DNA from: CAVSVP01 sp963731125
Lineage (GTDB): Bacteria > Pseudomonadota > Gammaproteobacteria > Competibacterales > Competibacteraceae
Direction: 5' to 3'
Length of the DNA stretch: 64,000 nt
NCBI GenBank assembly: GCA_963731125.1
Contig: CAVSVP010000036.1
Span: 32,439-96,438 of the forward strand
A model generated the notes under the pieces. It was not told the origin of the DNA and ran no database searches. It saw nothing but the letters and a program-made list of their open reading frames with translations. Each line of letters begins with the position of its first letter. Position 1 is the stretch's first letter. This document shows positions 54,812-63,962 of this stretch, one piece after another. The translations under genes and the position numbers were made by a program.

Positions 54812-57800
54812 TTACTAAGCCTTTTCACTTTGTTACGACTGATGCCAGAAAACCGCTACCTTCTGTAGATATCATTATTTGCGTGCACAACGCGCGGCAG
54901 GATGTGAGAAATTGCCTTACTTCATTAATCGAAAAAACCTCTATCGATTATACCTTATATATAATCGACGGCGGTTCGGATCGTGCGACAGCCCAATTTT
55001 TCGATGAAATCAAAGCAACGTACGCCAAGATTAAACTCTTCAGAAACGCTACTGCGCAAGGTTTCACGAAGGCTGTTAATGAGGCCTTGCAAGCCTCCAA
55101 GGCAAGCTACGCTATTCTGCTAAACAGCGACACTCTAGTACCATCCCAATGGGCTGAAAAACTGCTCACTTGTGCGGAAAGCGCACCGGAAATTGGCATT
55201 ATTTGCCCTTTTTCCAATGCCACCACTTGGCAGACTCCCTTGGACTTTAGAGGCCCATTGGGGGGACGGGCCATGCAAGGGTTGCCTGCCGGTTGGAGTG
55301 TAGACGAAATGGCCGTGACTGTAGCCACTCTATCCGGTCGTCATTATCCTCGAATTCCTTTGATCAGCGGCTTTTGTTTCATGATCAAACGAACAGTTAT
55401 CAATAGAATTGGGTATCTGGACGAGAACGAGGGTACGTTCGGTCTTGATGTGGTAAATGATTATGTTTCCCGAGCGGTAGATAGAGGATTTGACTGTGCG
55501 GTTGCTGATGATGTCTATGTCTTCCATGTCAGCTTCAAAAGCTACACTCCAGAACACCGAGTCATATCAAATGAGGCAGCTAACGGGAACTTTCTACAAA
55601 AGCATATTGGGACAAGAGTAACTAAAGCGGTAGAGGTATCGTACCGGGAGCCTGTGCTGACAGACATGCACCGCCGCCTTAATCTGTTCCTGCAGATGAT
55701 AAGTAAACCCCGGAATGGAAAATGGATAAAGGGCTTTAAGCTGTTGTTTGTGGCGGTTCCCCTGAAAGGAGAAGGCGGTGGTGTTCACTCAATAGTTCAA
55801 GAAGCGCAGGCGATGCGCTCCTTTGGTGTGCTGGCCTGTGTGGGAATGCTAGCCGATCACCGTCGCCACTACCAACAAATTTACCCTGCTGTTGATAGCC
55901 ATCTTTTCCATTATTTTGAAAACGAAGACGACCTGCTAATCAATGCTGGTGCGTATGATATTTTAATTGCTACTCACTATATCACCGTTAATCTGGTAAA
56001 GCGGGCCGCTGACACGCATACCGGCACTGTTTGGGCTTATTATATTCAAGACTATGAGCCCTGGTTTGTGTCGGAAGGCTCTCCATTAAGGCGCCAGGCG
56101 CTGGAAAGTTACAACCTTGCGCAGGACGCTATCTGTTTCGCCAAAAGCCAATGGGTAATAGATGTTGTTCGTCACTATCATGGCATTTTGGTGCATCGGG
56201 TAACCCCTGGTTTTGATGCTACTGTTTATTATCCTAGAAAACACAGAGTATTAACCAGTCAAGTTGCGATCTGTGCCATGGTGCGCCCCCAGACGCCCTG
56301 GCGCGCGGCCATAGAAACCATGCAGGTTCTAAAAAAGTTAAAAGACAGTTTTCGTGACCGCGTGCAGATCACGATATTTGGCTGTGAGGCGGCGGAGTTG
56401 AAACGCCACCAGTTAACGTCGAATTTTACTTTTGTGAATAAGGGAAAATTGATTCGCGAACAGGTGGCCGAATTACTGTCGGCAATGGATATCTTTATTG
56501 ATATGTCCCACTGGCAAGCCCTTGGAATGACTGGTTTAGAAGCGATGGCTTGTGGGTGTGTACCGATACTCCCCATTGCCGGCGGTGTGAGTGAATATGC
56601 TGTTCATGAACGTAATGCTTTGCTGGTGGATTCGAGTGATAGTGAGGCTGTCTTTAAGGCCGCTAGCCGTCTGGTTGAAGAGGGAGACCTGCGCGCTAAA
56701 ATGTCAGCTGCAGGAGAGAAGGATGCCATGGCCTTTTCCTTAAGGAACGCGGCGATCTCGGAACTGGCGCTGTTGTTTTTAGAAAGTATCCGACGTAGGG
56801 ATACTGTTTTCATTCCTGTATATAATGCCCACGATGAACTCAGGCATTGTCTCGATAGTGTTATTCGGCATAAGCAAGGCTATCAAGTAGTCGCAATAGA
56901 TGATTGCAGTCCAGATGAGCGTATCTGGCCGCTCTTGGAATCTTACAGTGCGCAGTATGAAGACGTTTTTGTATTAAGGAATGGGAAGAATAACGGCTAT
57001 ACAAAAACTATCAACCGCGGCTGCAATCTGCTGGGCGGTGATGTGGTGTTGCTCAACAGTGACACCATCGTCACCCGCGGTTGGTTTCGCAAACTTAAGG
57101 AAACGGCCTATTCGAAACCCAATATCGCAACGGTGACGCCGCTTTCCAATGCGGCAGGCGCTTTTTCGGTGCCAGTGAATAATGTTGATAATGACCTTCC
57201 GGAGGGGTTATCAATCGAGGGGATGAATTGGCTTGTTGAGGAAACAAGCCAAGCATTGTGTCCTGAGGTGCCCACGGGCAACGGTTATTGTCTGTATGTC
57301 CGACGCAGCGCGCTGGAACAGGTCGGGTTGTTTGATGAGGTAGCTTTCCCCTGGGGTTATGGGGAAGAGAACGACTTCTGTATGCGTGTCCGGGAGAAAG
57401 GTTTTGTCAACGTCATTGACGATCGGACATTTATTTTTCACAAGCGCGGCGCCTCCTTTGGGGAGCGCAGGCAGGATTTAGTGGAGAATGCGCTGCAAAG
57501 TCTGCAAGAGAAGTATCCTGACTACCAATTTGAGATCAATCGGTGGTTATCGTTGGATCCGTTAACGCCGTTACGCACCCGGTTGCAAAAGCAAATTGCA
57601 GCAATTAAATATGACACTCCCGATCAGAAGAGCATAAGGGGTAGTCTGTTGGTCGTTATGCACGATGATGATAAAGGGGGTACCAAGCATACGACCGACG
57701 ATTTACTGGGAGCGCTTGAGCACCAATACCGATGTTTTTCCTTGAAATGCAGTGCTACCGCTTGGTCACTTTTCGAAGTGGTCACCGGTAAAGCACAGTT

Positions 57801-58959
57801 GATTGAGTGCCAAGAATTTCAAGAGCCATGGTATGTACACAAGCCGGTAAATCAAGAGAGACTAGATTATTTTCGTAATGTACTGATAAACCATCAAATA
57901 GGCATTGTCCACATACGCCATCTTGTGAACTCGGGTCCCGAATTGATTGAGGAAAGTAAACACCTTAATAGGGGGGTGTTGTTCTCATTTCACGATTTCT
58001 ATACGGTATGCCCGACGGTTCAGCTGATTGACGCCTCTGGCAGGTTCTGTCGAGGACAATGCGGTGACGAGGAAGAAGAGTGTCGCGTATCGCCTAGCTG
58101 GGGTAAGTTTCAAAAAATGCCCCGGCTTCGCAATGCCTATGTTTATGAATGGCGGCGGCGCGTCGCTGAAGCGTTAAAGCGCTGCGACGTTTTTATTACC
58201 ACCTCACTTAGCGCAAGGCTGCTACTCGAACGTCATTTTGACTTTTTGAAGAGCGCTGATTTCCGAATCATTGAGCATGGTAGAAATAAGGAATTCGACG
58301 CATTGGCTTCTGTACCTCCAGTTTCAGGTCGAGCGCGGGTAGTGATATTTGGCGCCTTGGGTAGGTCCAAGGGAATCGCGCTTTTAGGATCTATCATGAA
58401 ACTAAACACCCAAGACGGAAGGCCCTTTGAATTTCATGTTCTTGGCGACAAGTCTGCCGTTTTTAATCCGGAAAAATATAGTGCTATTTATCATGGGACT
58501 TATGGAAGAGAGGAGCTACCGTTTAAGCTGAATGCGATCAAGCCTTCCTTTGCCATGTGCACGTCAATTTGGCCGGAAACTTACTGTCATACCCTTTCGG
58601 AGGCCTGGCTGGCAGGAATTCCCGTGTTGGCGTCTGACATTGGTACCTTGCGCGAGCGTATTGTCAAGCATGGGGGAGGTTGGCTGTTGGACCATCGAGA
58701 TCCACAACTGTGGTACAAAAACATGAAAGCCATTTTGACGAATTCCGAAGAGTATGCGAGGCGCTTGCAGGAGGTCCACCGCATTCAATTGAAAACAGTG
58801 CATACCATGGCGGAAGAATACAGCGAAATTTATGAAGAACTCTTGCAAAAACGGCAAAAAGTTTCTGTGAATTTTTCCGCGATCGAGCAACACCCTGAGG
58901 GTTTTGTTCGTCCAGAAACCAGAATAGTTGCTATTGATCGTTCATGTTCTGAGACTTGA
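54793..58959 (+). CDS. Giant glycosyltransferase B: GT2-GT4-GT2-GT4 part
   Basis: Sensible coding begins in this frame at the A10 run (KKKALITKPFHFVTTDARKP, then PSVDIIICVHNARQ). An in-frame GTG at 54883 is the first start codon but lies inside the GT2 core strand, so independent initiation is unlikely. Domains counted from the GTG: GT2 at 1-240 (YAILLNSDTLVPSQWAEKLL), GT4-like at about 290-630 (YYIQDYEPWFVSEGSPLRRQ; LGMTGLEAMACGCVPILPIA), GT2 at about 640-900 (TVFIPVYNAHDELRHCLDSV; VVLLNSDTIVTRGWFRKLKE; WGYGEENDFCMRVREKGF) and GT4 at about 920-1330 (VLFSFHDFYTVCPTVQLIDA; IWPETYCHTLSEAWLAGIPV). The four transferase domains suggest ordered assembly of an oligosaccharide in the cytoplasm. Confidence 0.88.
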   Translation, partial: RKKKALITKPFHFVTTDARKPLPSVDIIICVHNARQDVRNCLTSLIEKTSIDYTLYIIDGGSDRATAQFFDEIKATYAKIKLFRNATAQGFTKAVNEALQASKASYAILLNSDTLVPSQWAEKLLTCAESAPEIGIICPFSNATTWQTPLDFRGPLGGRAMQGLPAGWSVDEMAVTVATLSGRHYPRIPLISGFCFMIKRTVINRIGYLDENEGTFGLDVVNDYVSRAVDRGFDCAVADDVYVFHVSFKSYTPEHRVISNEAANGNFLQKHIGTRVTKAVEVSYREPVLTDMHRRLNLFLQMISKPRNGKWIKGFKLLFVAVPLKGEGGGVHSIVQEAQAMRSFGVLACVGMLADHRRHYQQIYPAVDSHLFHYFENEDDLLINAGAYDILIATHYITVNLVKRAADTHTGTVWAYYIQDYEPWFVSEGSPLRRQALESYNLAQDAICFAKSQWVIDVVRHYHGILVHRVTPGFDATVYYPRKHRVLTSQVAICAMVRPQTPWRAAIETMQVLKKLKDSFRDRVQITIFGCEAAELKRHQLTSNFTFVNKGKLIREQVAELLSAMDIFIDMSHWQALGMTGLEAMACGCVPILPIAGGVSEYAVHERNALLVDSSDSEAVFKAASRLVEEGDLRAKMSAAGEKDAMAFSLRNAAISELALLFLESIRRRDTVFIPVYNAHDELRHCLDSVIRHKQGYQVVAIDDCSPDERIWPLLESYSAQYEDVFVLRNGKNNGYTKTINRGCNLLGGDVVLLNSDTIVTRGWFRKLKETAYSKPNIATVTPLSNAAGAFSVPVNNVDNDLPEGLSIEGMNWLVEETSQALCPEVPTGNGYCLYVRRSALEQVGLFDEVAFPWGYGEENDFCMRVREKGFVNVIDDRTFIFHKRGASFGERRQDLVENALQSLQEKYPDYQFEINRWLSLDPLTPLRTRLQKQIAAIKYDTPDQKSIRGSLLVVMHDDDKGGTKHTTDDLLGALEHQYRCFSLKCSATAWSLFEVVTGKAQLIECQEFQEPWYVHKPVNQERLDYFRNVLINHQIGIVHIRHLVNSGPELIEESKHLNRGVLFSFHDFYTVCPTVQLIDASGRFCRGQCGDEEEECRVSPSWGKFQKMPRLRNAYVYEWRRRVAEALKRCDVFITTSLSARLLLERHFDFLKSADFRIIEHGRNKEFDALASVPPVSGRARVVIFGALGRSKGIALLGSIMKLNTQDGRPFEFHVLGDKSAVFNPEKYSAIYHGTYGREELPFKLNAIKPSFAMCTSIWPETYCHTLSEAWLAGIPVLASDIGTLRERIVKHGGGWLLDHRDPQLWYKNMKAILTNSEEYARRLQEVHRIQLKTVHTMAEEYSEIYEELLQKRQKVSVNFSAIEQHPEGFVRPETRIVAIDRSCSET

Positions 58960-59008
58960 TGGCAATGCCCTTCACAGGCAGGAGTACGTCCGGTTTTGCC
59001 AGATTCAT

Positions 59009-59040
59009 GGAGGTCAATCCCGTGATTGACCTCCTGTAAA
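59009..59040 (+). terminator. Hairpin terminator between convergent genes
   Basis: GGAGGTCAATC and GATTGACCTCC pair perfectly around a CCGT loop, followed by TGTAAAA. It sits 50 bp after giant gene B and before the 3' end of the convergent repeat protein. The downstream T-run is weak on the plus strand. Confidence 0.65.
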
Positions 59041-59085
59041 AGAGCAGGATGGGTTTATAATGGATTCGGCAGCAATAAGCGCAGC

Positions 59086-59337
59086 CTAAGGCGAAGCCAC
59101 TGTACCCGCTGCGGGATCGTGATAGTCGGTAACAATGACATTTGGTGTATCAGCGCCATCGGATCCTCCCCGCACCAGCAACTTGTCAGTAGGTATGCCA
59201 TAGGTGAACGTCTTTTCGCCTCGCCCGCCCTGGTCGTCGGTATCGACAATAAACGTTTGGCCGCGACGAACCACTAAGTCAGTGTCGAAGTTTGTTGTCC
59301 AAATCTCCCACATAAATAAGGTCTTGCGCTGTGCCAT
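59086..59337 (-). pseudogene. D-x-D-G repeat protein: C-terminal piece after frameshift
   Basis: From about 59295 this frame continues the protein upstream: NFDTDLVVRRGQTFIVDTDD, then GGRGEKTFTYGIPTDKLLVR and a tail ending GTVASP. It carries the sixth FG-GAP-like repeat. The first codons are out of frame; a one-base insertion in the run ACAACAAAC joins the two frames. Confidence 0.8.
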
Positions 59338-60115
59338 AGTTATATCTCAATTCAGCGATCCCGCCGTTGTTCCCAGTATCCGCAAAGAAATCAGTGCCGC
59401 GGCGAATCACCAGATCGTCAGTGTTAGGCCCTCTAGCGATGAAAACGAAGTCATTGGGCAGGCCGAAGGAAAATTTCTCTTCGCCTATCCCACCATCATG
59501 TGCAGTATCAAAGATAAAAAAGTTGCCGCGGCGGAGCACCAGTTCCTCCTTGCCATCTCCGTCGATGTCAGCGACAAGAACAATATCGTCGGGGGTACCA
59601 AAGTTAATAATAACATCCGGTGGGAAACCATCGTTGCGGGTATCGATGCGGTACTCGTTGCCGCGGCGAATTACTAGTTCTTCAGTGCCATTGCCGTCAA
59701 AATCCATAAAAAAGACTTTATCGTTGGGGAAACCATAGGTTAAGACAACTTCGCCTGGACCGCCCTGATGGTCAGTATCAATGTAGTACTTATCGCCGCG
59801 GCGAACGATCAGCTCTTCAGTACCATCACCGTCATGGTCGGCAATCAGTACGGTATCGTCGATTGTACCGTACCTAATAACGTCATCAGCGGGTCCTCCC
59901 TGACCTGCATTGATAAAGTAATCTTGGCCTCGGCGAATGATCAGCTCCGACGGCAGCGTGCCGCCGAAAAGCACCGACGCACTGCCTGTCTGCTGGGCAA
60001 CGGCAACGGTATTAAGTGACCCGATCAGCCAAACAGCCATGATCGAGCTGATGATTAACGGACCCCCTAAATAATCAATAAAAGGAAAAGGAATCTTGCG
60101 TTTTTCTTTGATCAT
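59279..60115 (-). CDS. Exported D-x-D-G (FG-GAP/VCBS-like) repeat protein, frameshifted near its end
   Basis: The ATG at 60115 begins a protein with a basic N-terminus, then a hydrophobic segment (GGPLIISSIMAVWLIGSLNT) and a likely cleavage site after VAVAQ. About five repeats follow, of the form VLIADHDGDGTEELIVRRGD then KYYIDTDHQGGPGEVVLTYG. DxDGDG loops coordinate calcium in beta-propeller proteins. The repeat is related in pattern to those in the glycosyltransferase (35415) and sulfatase (37500) genes but not identical. After NKLRH a stop appears because of a one-base insertion near 59295. A surface or secreted adhesin or glycan-binding protein is the best guess. Confidence 0.82.
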   Translation of the reverse strand: MIKEKRKIPFPFIDYLGGPLIISSIMAVWLIGSLNTVAVAQQTGSASVLFGGTLPSELIIRRGQDYFINAGQGGPADDVIRYGTIDDTVLIADHDGDGTEELIVRRGDKYYIDTDHQGGPGEVVLTYGFPNDKVFFMDFDGNGTEELVIRRGNEYRIDTRNDGFPPDVIINFGTPDDIVLVADIDGDGKEELVLRRGNFFIFDTAHDGGIGEEKFSFGLPNDFVFIARGPNTDDLVIRRGTDFFADTGNNGGIAELRYNYGTAQDLIYVGDLDNKLRH

Positions 60116-60349
60116 GACGTAGTCACTTCCTCAAACATTATCTTTAAGTTTATTGGATTCAATTCGATGAAATGCGATTCTTAAGTATGGTTGCAATAAA
60201 GAGGCAGGCCTAAAGGTAGCATATTTAGTTGTACTTTTGTGTAGTCCGGTGCAAGCTAAAATGAAATGCTTTGTAAAATCTTGAGCACAAGCATTTACTT
60301 AAGACCGGGTTTACCCGTAGTAAAATAGTACTCCATAGAGTATTTACGC

Positions 60350-61066
60350 TTAGCTCGTTGCAGCCTGTGCCGTCCGCGCACAAGACCAAACTTCAATTTC
60401 CTCAACACCTGCACTGCGCAACACCCGTGCTACCTCGGTGATGGTATTGCCCGTGGTAATCACATCATCGATGACGGCTACGTGTCGGCTAAGAACCATT
60501 TGGTTAGCGCTAAACGCTCCGCGCACATTCCCGCGCCGGGCTTTGAGATCCAACTGAACTTGCGGTGTGGTATGGCGAATGCGCCGTACGGCTTTCGTTA
60601 CCAGAGGAATGTTACAGCGCCTTGCGATTGGTCGGGCGAGTTCCAAAGCCTGATTAAAGCCCCGTTCGCGCAGCCTGGCGGGGTGTAAGGGCACCGGAAT
60701 AATGCACTCGGGTAGCGGTGTTTGCCTATGTACCAGCATCTCCCCCAGCCAGTCGCCCAGGAGTCTGGCGACAGTCAGCTGATGATGGAACTTCAGTTCC
60801 TTGAGCAAATAATCCACCGGCGGCTGGTAGAGTAGCGGAGCGAAGGTCCGCTGAAAAGGGGGAGGGTGCCGTTGACACTGCCCACAGGGTAGCTCGATAC
60901 GCGTACCGAGAGGTATACCGCAGCACTGACAGGCATAGCGGTTCAGCGGCAGAGCGGCGTGGCAGCCCGGACACAGGTCGTGGTCTTTATCCCCTGGTGC
61001 TCCGCAGAGGAGACAGGTCCAAGGCAATAACCAGGACTGTAGTTTTTTTGTCCATTGGTAAACCAT
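60350..61066 (-). CDS. comF: ComF family protein (phosphoribosyltransferase-like)
   Basis: The ATG at 61066 follows AAGGAGTATTTG and gives MVYQWTKKLQSWLLPWTCLL. An N-terminal zinc-finger pair (CLLCGAPG, CPGC, CQCCG, CGQC) precedes a type I phosphoribosyltransferase domain: IIPVPLHPARLRERGFNQAL and the PRPP loop VAVIDDVITTGNTITEVAR. ComF/GntX proteins act in natural transformation or carbon use. In many gammaproteobacteria comF lies next to bioB, as here (divergent, about 110 bp). Confidence 0.92.
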   Translation of the reverse strand: MVYQWTKKLQSWLLPWTCLLCGAPGDKDHDLCPGCHAALPLNRYACQCCGIPLGTRIELPCGQCQRHPPPFQRTFAPLLYQPPVDYLLKELKFHHQLTVARLLGDWLGEMLVHRQTPLPECIIPVPLHPARLRERGFNQALELARPIARRCNIPLVTKAVRRIRHTTPQVQLDLKARRGNVRGAFSANQMVLSRHVAVIDDVITTGNTITEVARVLRSAGVEEIEVWSCARTAQAATS

Positions 61067-61173
61067 CAAATACTCCTTGGAGTTGACAGTCCGCAGCATA
61101 ACGCTAATATGGCCTCAATGGGTTATCCGCCATAGGCGGGAGCCGTCTTTATCGGTACAGGATAAAACTTAGC

Positions 61174-61578
61174 ATGCCGGAACAATTTGAGAAAACCGCG
61201 AACAGCCGCATAGCACATGGTTCCTCCGCACGCACCGCCGCCACCTTAATGAACTACGGTAATATTATCGCTGTCGTCATCGTTCCTCTGATCATTTTAT
61301 GGTGCGGTGCGTCCATGCTGGTTTATGCTATGAATCGCCATCATCCTAACCTGAAAGTGGGTTATTACACCCAGCGGGCTGCCTATCGCTTTTACGGCGT
61401 GGCCGGCTTGGTGACTGCCGCCGCGACTTTTATACCCGGCGGTGGCTGGCGTTACTATCTCATCGCCTGGATTTTGGCGGCGATCATTATTGTGCCCTGG
61501 TCTATTCTGGATTTGCGGCGGATTTACCGAGACGAATGGGTGGATGTACCCATTACCGACAACGGAGCGACTGAATGA
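61174..61578 (+). CDS. Small membrane protein upstream of bioB
   Basis: This 134-residue protein has two or three membrane segments: IIAVVIVPLIILWCGASMLV, FYGVAGLVTAAATFIPGGG and YYLIAWILAAIIIVPWSILD, and a short acidic tail. No family is recognised. Its stop overlaps the bioB start (ATGA), so it is translated with bioB. Whether it helps biotin metabolism or is only a passenger cannot be said. Confidence 0.75.
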   Translation: MPEQFEKTANSRIAHGSSARTAATLMNYGNIIAVVIVPLIILWCGASMLVYAMNRHHPNLKVGYYTQRAAYRFYGVAGLVTAAATFIPGGGWRYYLIAWILAAIIIVPWSILDLRRIYRDEWVDVPITDNGATE

Positions 61579-62621
61579 AAAATCACACGCTGCCTGCAGG
61601 GTTGCGCCACGATTGGACGATTGCTGAGGTTAACGCCCTCTTTACGTTACCCTTTAACGATCTATTGTACCAAGCCCACTGCGTTTACCGACAGCACTTT
61701 GATCCCAACGCAGTACAGGTTAGCACCTTGCTCAGCATTAAGACGGGGGCTTGTCCTGAAGATTGTGCCTACTGCCCCCAGAGCACCCGTTATGAGACGG
61801 ACTTGCAGCGGGAACCGCTGCTGCCGGTAGAGCGGGTGATAGCGGCTGCGCGGCTGGCCAAGGAGCGTGGTGCGTCGCGCTTTTGCATGGGCGCTGCCTG
61901 GCGGCATCCGAAAGACCGCGATTTGGAACAGGTTATTACCATGGTCCAAGGGGTAAAGGCGTTGGGCCTGGAGACCTGCGTTACCCTGGGGATGCTGACG
62001 GCCCGGCAGGCCTCGCGTCTAAAGGCAGCTGGCCTGGACTATTACAATCACAATCTGGATACGTCGCCGGAATTTTACGGCAAGATCATTACCACCCGGA
62101 CGTATCAGGAACGTTTGGATACCCTGGCCCATGTGCGTGCCGCTGAAATTAACGTTTGTTCCGGCGGCATTATCGGCATGGGTGAGGACGTTCACGATCG
62201 GGCCGGACTGTTGCTGGCCTTGGCCAATCTCCCCAAACACCCTGAAAGCGTACCTATCAATATGCTGGTGCAGGTCGAGGGAACGCCGCTTTATGGCATT
62301 GCGAAGTTAGACGGGTTGGAATTTGCCCGCACGATTGCTATAGCCAGGATCATGATGCCCAAGTCCTTTGTACGGTTATCTGCGGGACGCAGCGACATGA
62401 GCGATGAACTGCAGGCCCTGTGTTTCTTTGCCGGTGCCAACTCCATTTTTTATGGTGAGAAACTGTTAACGACGGAAAATCCCGAGACCGATCGGGACCG
62501 CCGTTTGTTTGAGCGGCTGGGCATTAAACCCTTAGAGATGGAAGTGCAGACTGCGGAGCCAGGAGAGCCGTCGGGGAAAGCGGCTTGTGGTTGTGGAACG
62601 GCCGGCTTTTCAGCGGGTTGA
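61575..62621 (+). CDS. bioB: Biotin synthase
   Basis: This 348-residue radical SAM enzyme inserts sulfur into dethiobiotin. It has the cluster motif GACPEDCAYCPQSTRYETDL, YYNHNLDTSPEFYGKIITTR, EINVCSGGIIGMGE and the [2Fe-2S]-linked segment FVRLSAGRSDMSDELQALCF with the conserved Arg. The C-terminus is rich in Cys and Gly (AACGCGTAGFSAG). It heads the bio operon here, with bioF 62 bp downstream. Confidence 0.97.
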   Translation: MKNHTLPAGLRHDWTIAEVNALFTLPFNDLLYQAHCVYRQHFDPNAVQVSTLLSIKTGACPEDCAYCPQSTRYETDLQREPLLPVERVIAAARLAKERGASRFCMGAAWRHPKDRDLEQVITMVQGVKALGLETCVTLGMLTARQASRLKAAGLDYYNHNLDTSPEFYGKIITTRTYQERLDTLAHVRAAEINVCSGGIIGMGEDVHDRAGLLLALANLPKHPESVPINMLVQVEGTPLYGIAKLDGLEFARTIAIARIMMPKSFVRLSAGRSDMSDELQALCFFAGANSIFYGEKLLTTENPETDRDRRLFERLGIKPLEMEVQTAEPGEPSGKAACGCGTAGFSAG

Positions 62622-62683
62622 CCATGGAATGTGGTAATGCCACGGATCCAGCCGCGGCGCCCATTCCGCACTGAAGAAGCCCA

Positions 62684-63850
62684 ATGAAAGCCCTGGTCGC
62701 GGGTTTACGCCAACTGAAGCACGACAACCTGTATCGTTTCCGGCGGGTGCTGGAGGGGCCACAGGGCGCTGAAGTTCGCCTTAACGGACGATCCTATCTG
62801 GCTTTCTGTAGTAACGATTATCTGGGTTTAGCGAATCATCCCGCCCTGATCCGTGCTCTGCAGGCAGCTGCGGAGCGTTACGGGGTGGGCAGTGGTGCGG
62901 CTCATCTGGTCAATGGTCATAGCCATGAACATCATGCGCTGGAAGAGGAATTGGCGGAGTTTACCGGCCGGCCGAGAGCGCTTCTGTTTTCTACGGGTTA
63001 TATGGCCAATCTCGGTGTATTGGGTGCCCTTTTGGGGAGAGGTGATAGCGTCTTTGAAGATCGCCTAAATCATGCCTCGTTATTGGATGGGGGGCTGCTT
63101 TCAGGGGCGCGCTTGCTGCGCTATCCTCATGCCGATGCGCAGGCTCTGGCGCAGCGGATGGCAAGCCATCGGCATGGCGAGGCCGTGGTGGCGACGGATG
63201 GCGTCTTTAGCATGGATGGTGATCTGGCCCCCCTGCCGGCGTTGGTAAAGATTGCCCGCAATCAGGGAGCGTGGCTGATGGTGGACGATGCGCACGGTTT
63301 CGGAGTGATCGGTCGCGAGGGTAGAGGAAGCGTGGACCATTACGACCTGGGAGTGTCCGAAGTGCCCATCGTGGTGGGCACACTGGGCAAAGCCTTTGGC
63401 ACAGCGGGGGCTTTTGTCGCCGGTAGTGAGGCGTTAATTGAGACTCTGATTCAGAAGGCCCGCACCTACATTTTTACCACGGCGGCACCACCGGCCGTGG
63501 CGGCGGCGACTCGTGTCAGCCTGCGTCTGGCGCGCCGTGAGGAGTGGCGCCGGGAACGGTTGCGAGGATTGGTGGCGCGGTTTCGGGTAGGGGCCCGGCA
63601 ACTGGGGCTGGTGTTGGCAAATTCTCAGACGCCGATTCAGCCGTTGTTGGTGGGCGACGCGGGCCGCGCTGTGACGCTGAGCGAAGCATTGCGGGAGCAG
63701 GGCATTCTGATCAGCGCCATCCGCCCGCCCACGGTGCCGGTGGGCACTGCCCGTTTGCGGATTACATTTTCGGCGGCCCATAGCGAAGCGCAGGTAGACC
63801 GCTTATTGGCGGCCTTGGAAAGCGTGCTGCGTAGCAATCCTTCTGGCTGA
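62684..63850 (+). CDS. bioF: 8-amino-7-oxononanoate synthase
   Basis: This 388-residue PLP enzyme condenses pimeloyl-thioester with alanine. Visible are the start FCSNDYLGLANHPALIRALQ, GVGSGAAHLVNGHSHEHHAL with the His that stacks on PLP, VVATDGVFSMDGDLAPLPAL, LMVDDAHGFGVIG and the PLP lysine in VVGTLGKAFGTAGAF. It lies in the biotin operon; further bio genes may follow outside the window. Confidence 0.97.
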   Translation: MKALVAGLRQLKHDNLYRFRRVLEGPQGAEVRLNGRSYLAFCSNDYLGLANHPALIRALQAAAERYGVGSGAAHLVNGHSHEHHALEEELAEFTGRPRALLFSTGYMANLGVLGALLGRGDSVFEDRLNHASLLDGGLLSGARLLRYPHADAQALAQRMASHRHGEAVVATDGVFSMDGDLAPLPALVKIARNQGAWLMVDDAHGFGVIGREGRGSVDHYDLGVSEVPIVVGTLGKAFGTAGAFVAGSEALIETLIQKARTYIFTTAAPPAVAAATRVSLRLARREEWRRERLRGLVARFRVGARQLGLVLANSQTPIQPLLVGDAGRAVTLSEALREQGILISAIRPPTVPVGTARLRITFSAAHSEAQVDRLLAALESVLRSNPSG

Positions 63851-63854
63851 TGCC

Positions 63855-63962
63855 ATATTGATCTGGAAGCGGTTATCAAGACCGTCTGCGGCATGGATGC
63901 CGCAGTCGAGCTTATAGGGATATATTAACAGCGTGTCTTGATAACCGCTTCCAGATCAATAT
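63855..63962. repeat. 28-bp perfect inverted repeat enclosing a second hairpin
   Basis: The arm ATATTGATCTGGAAGCGG (28 bases in all, 63855-63882) returns inverted at 63935-63962. Between the arms CTGCGGCAT and ATGCCGCAG form another hairpin (63886-63905). There is no T tract for a standard terminator. It could be a repetitive extragenic element, a small MITE, or an RNA structure in the bio operon. Confidence 0.85.
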
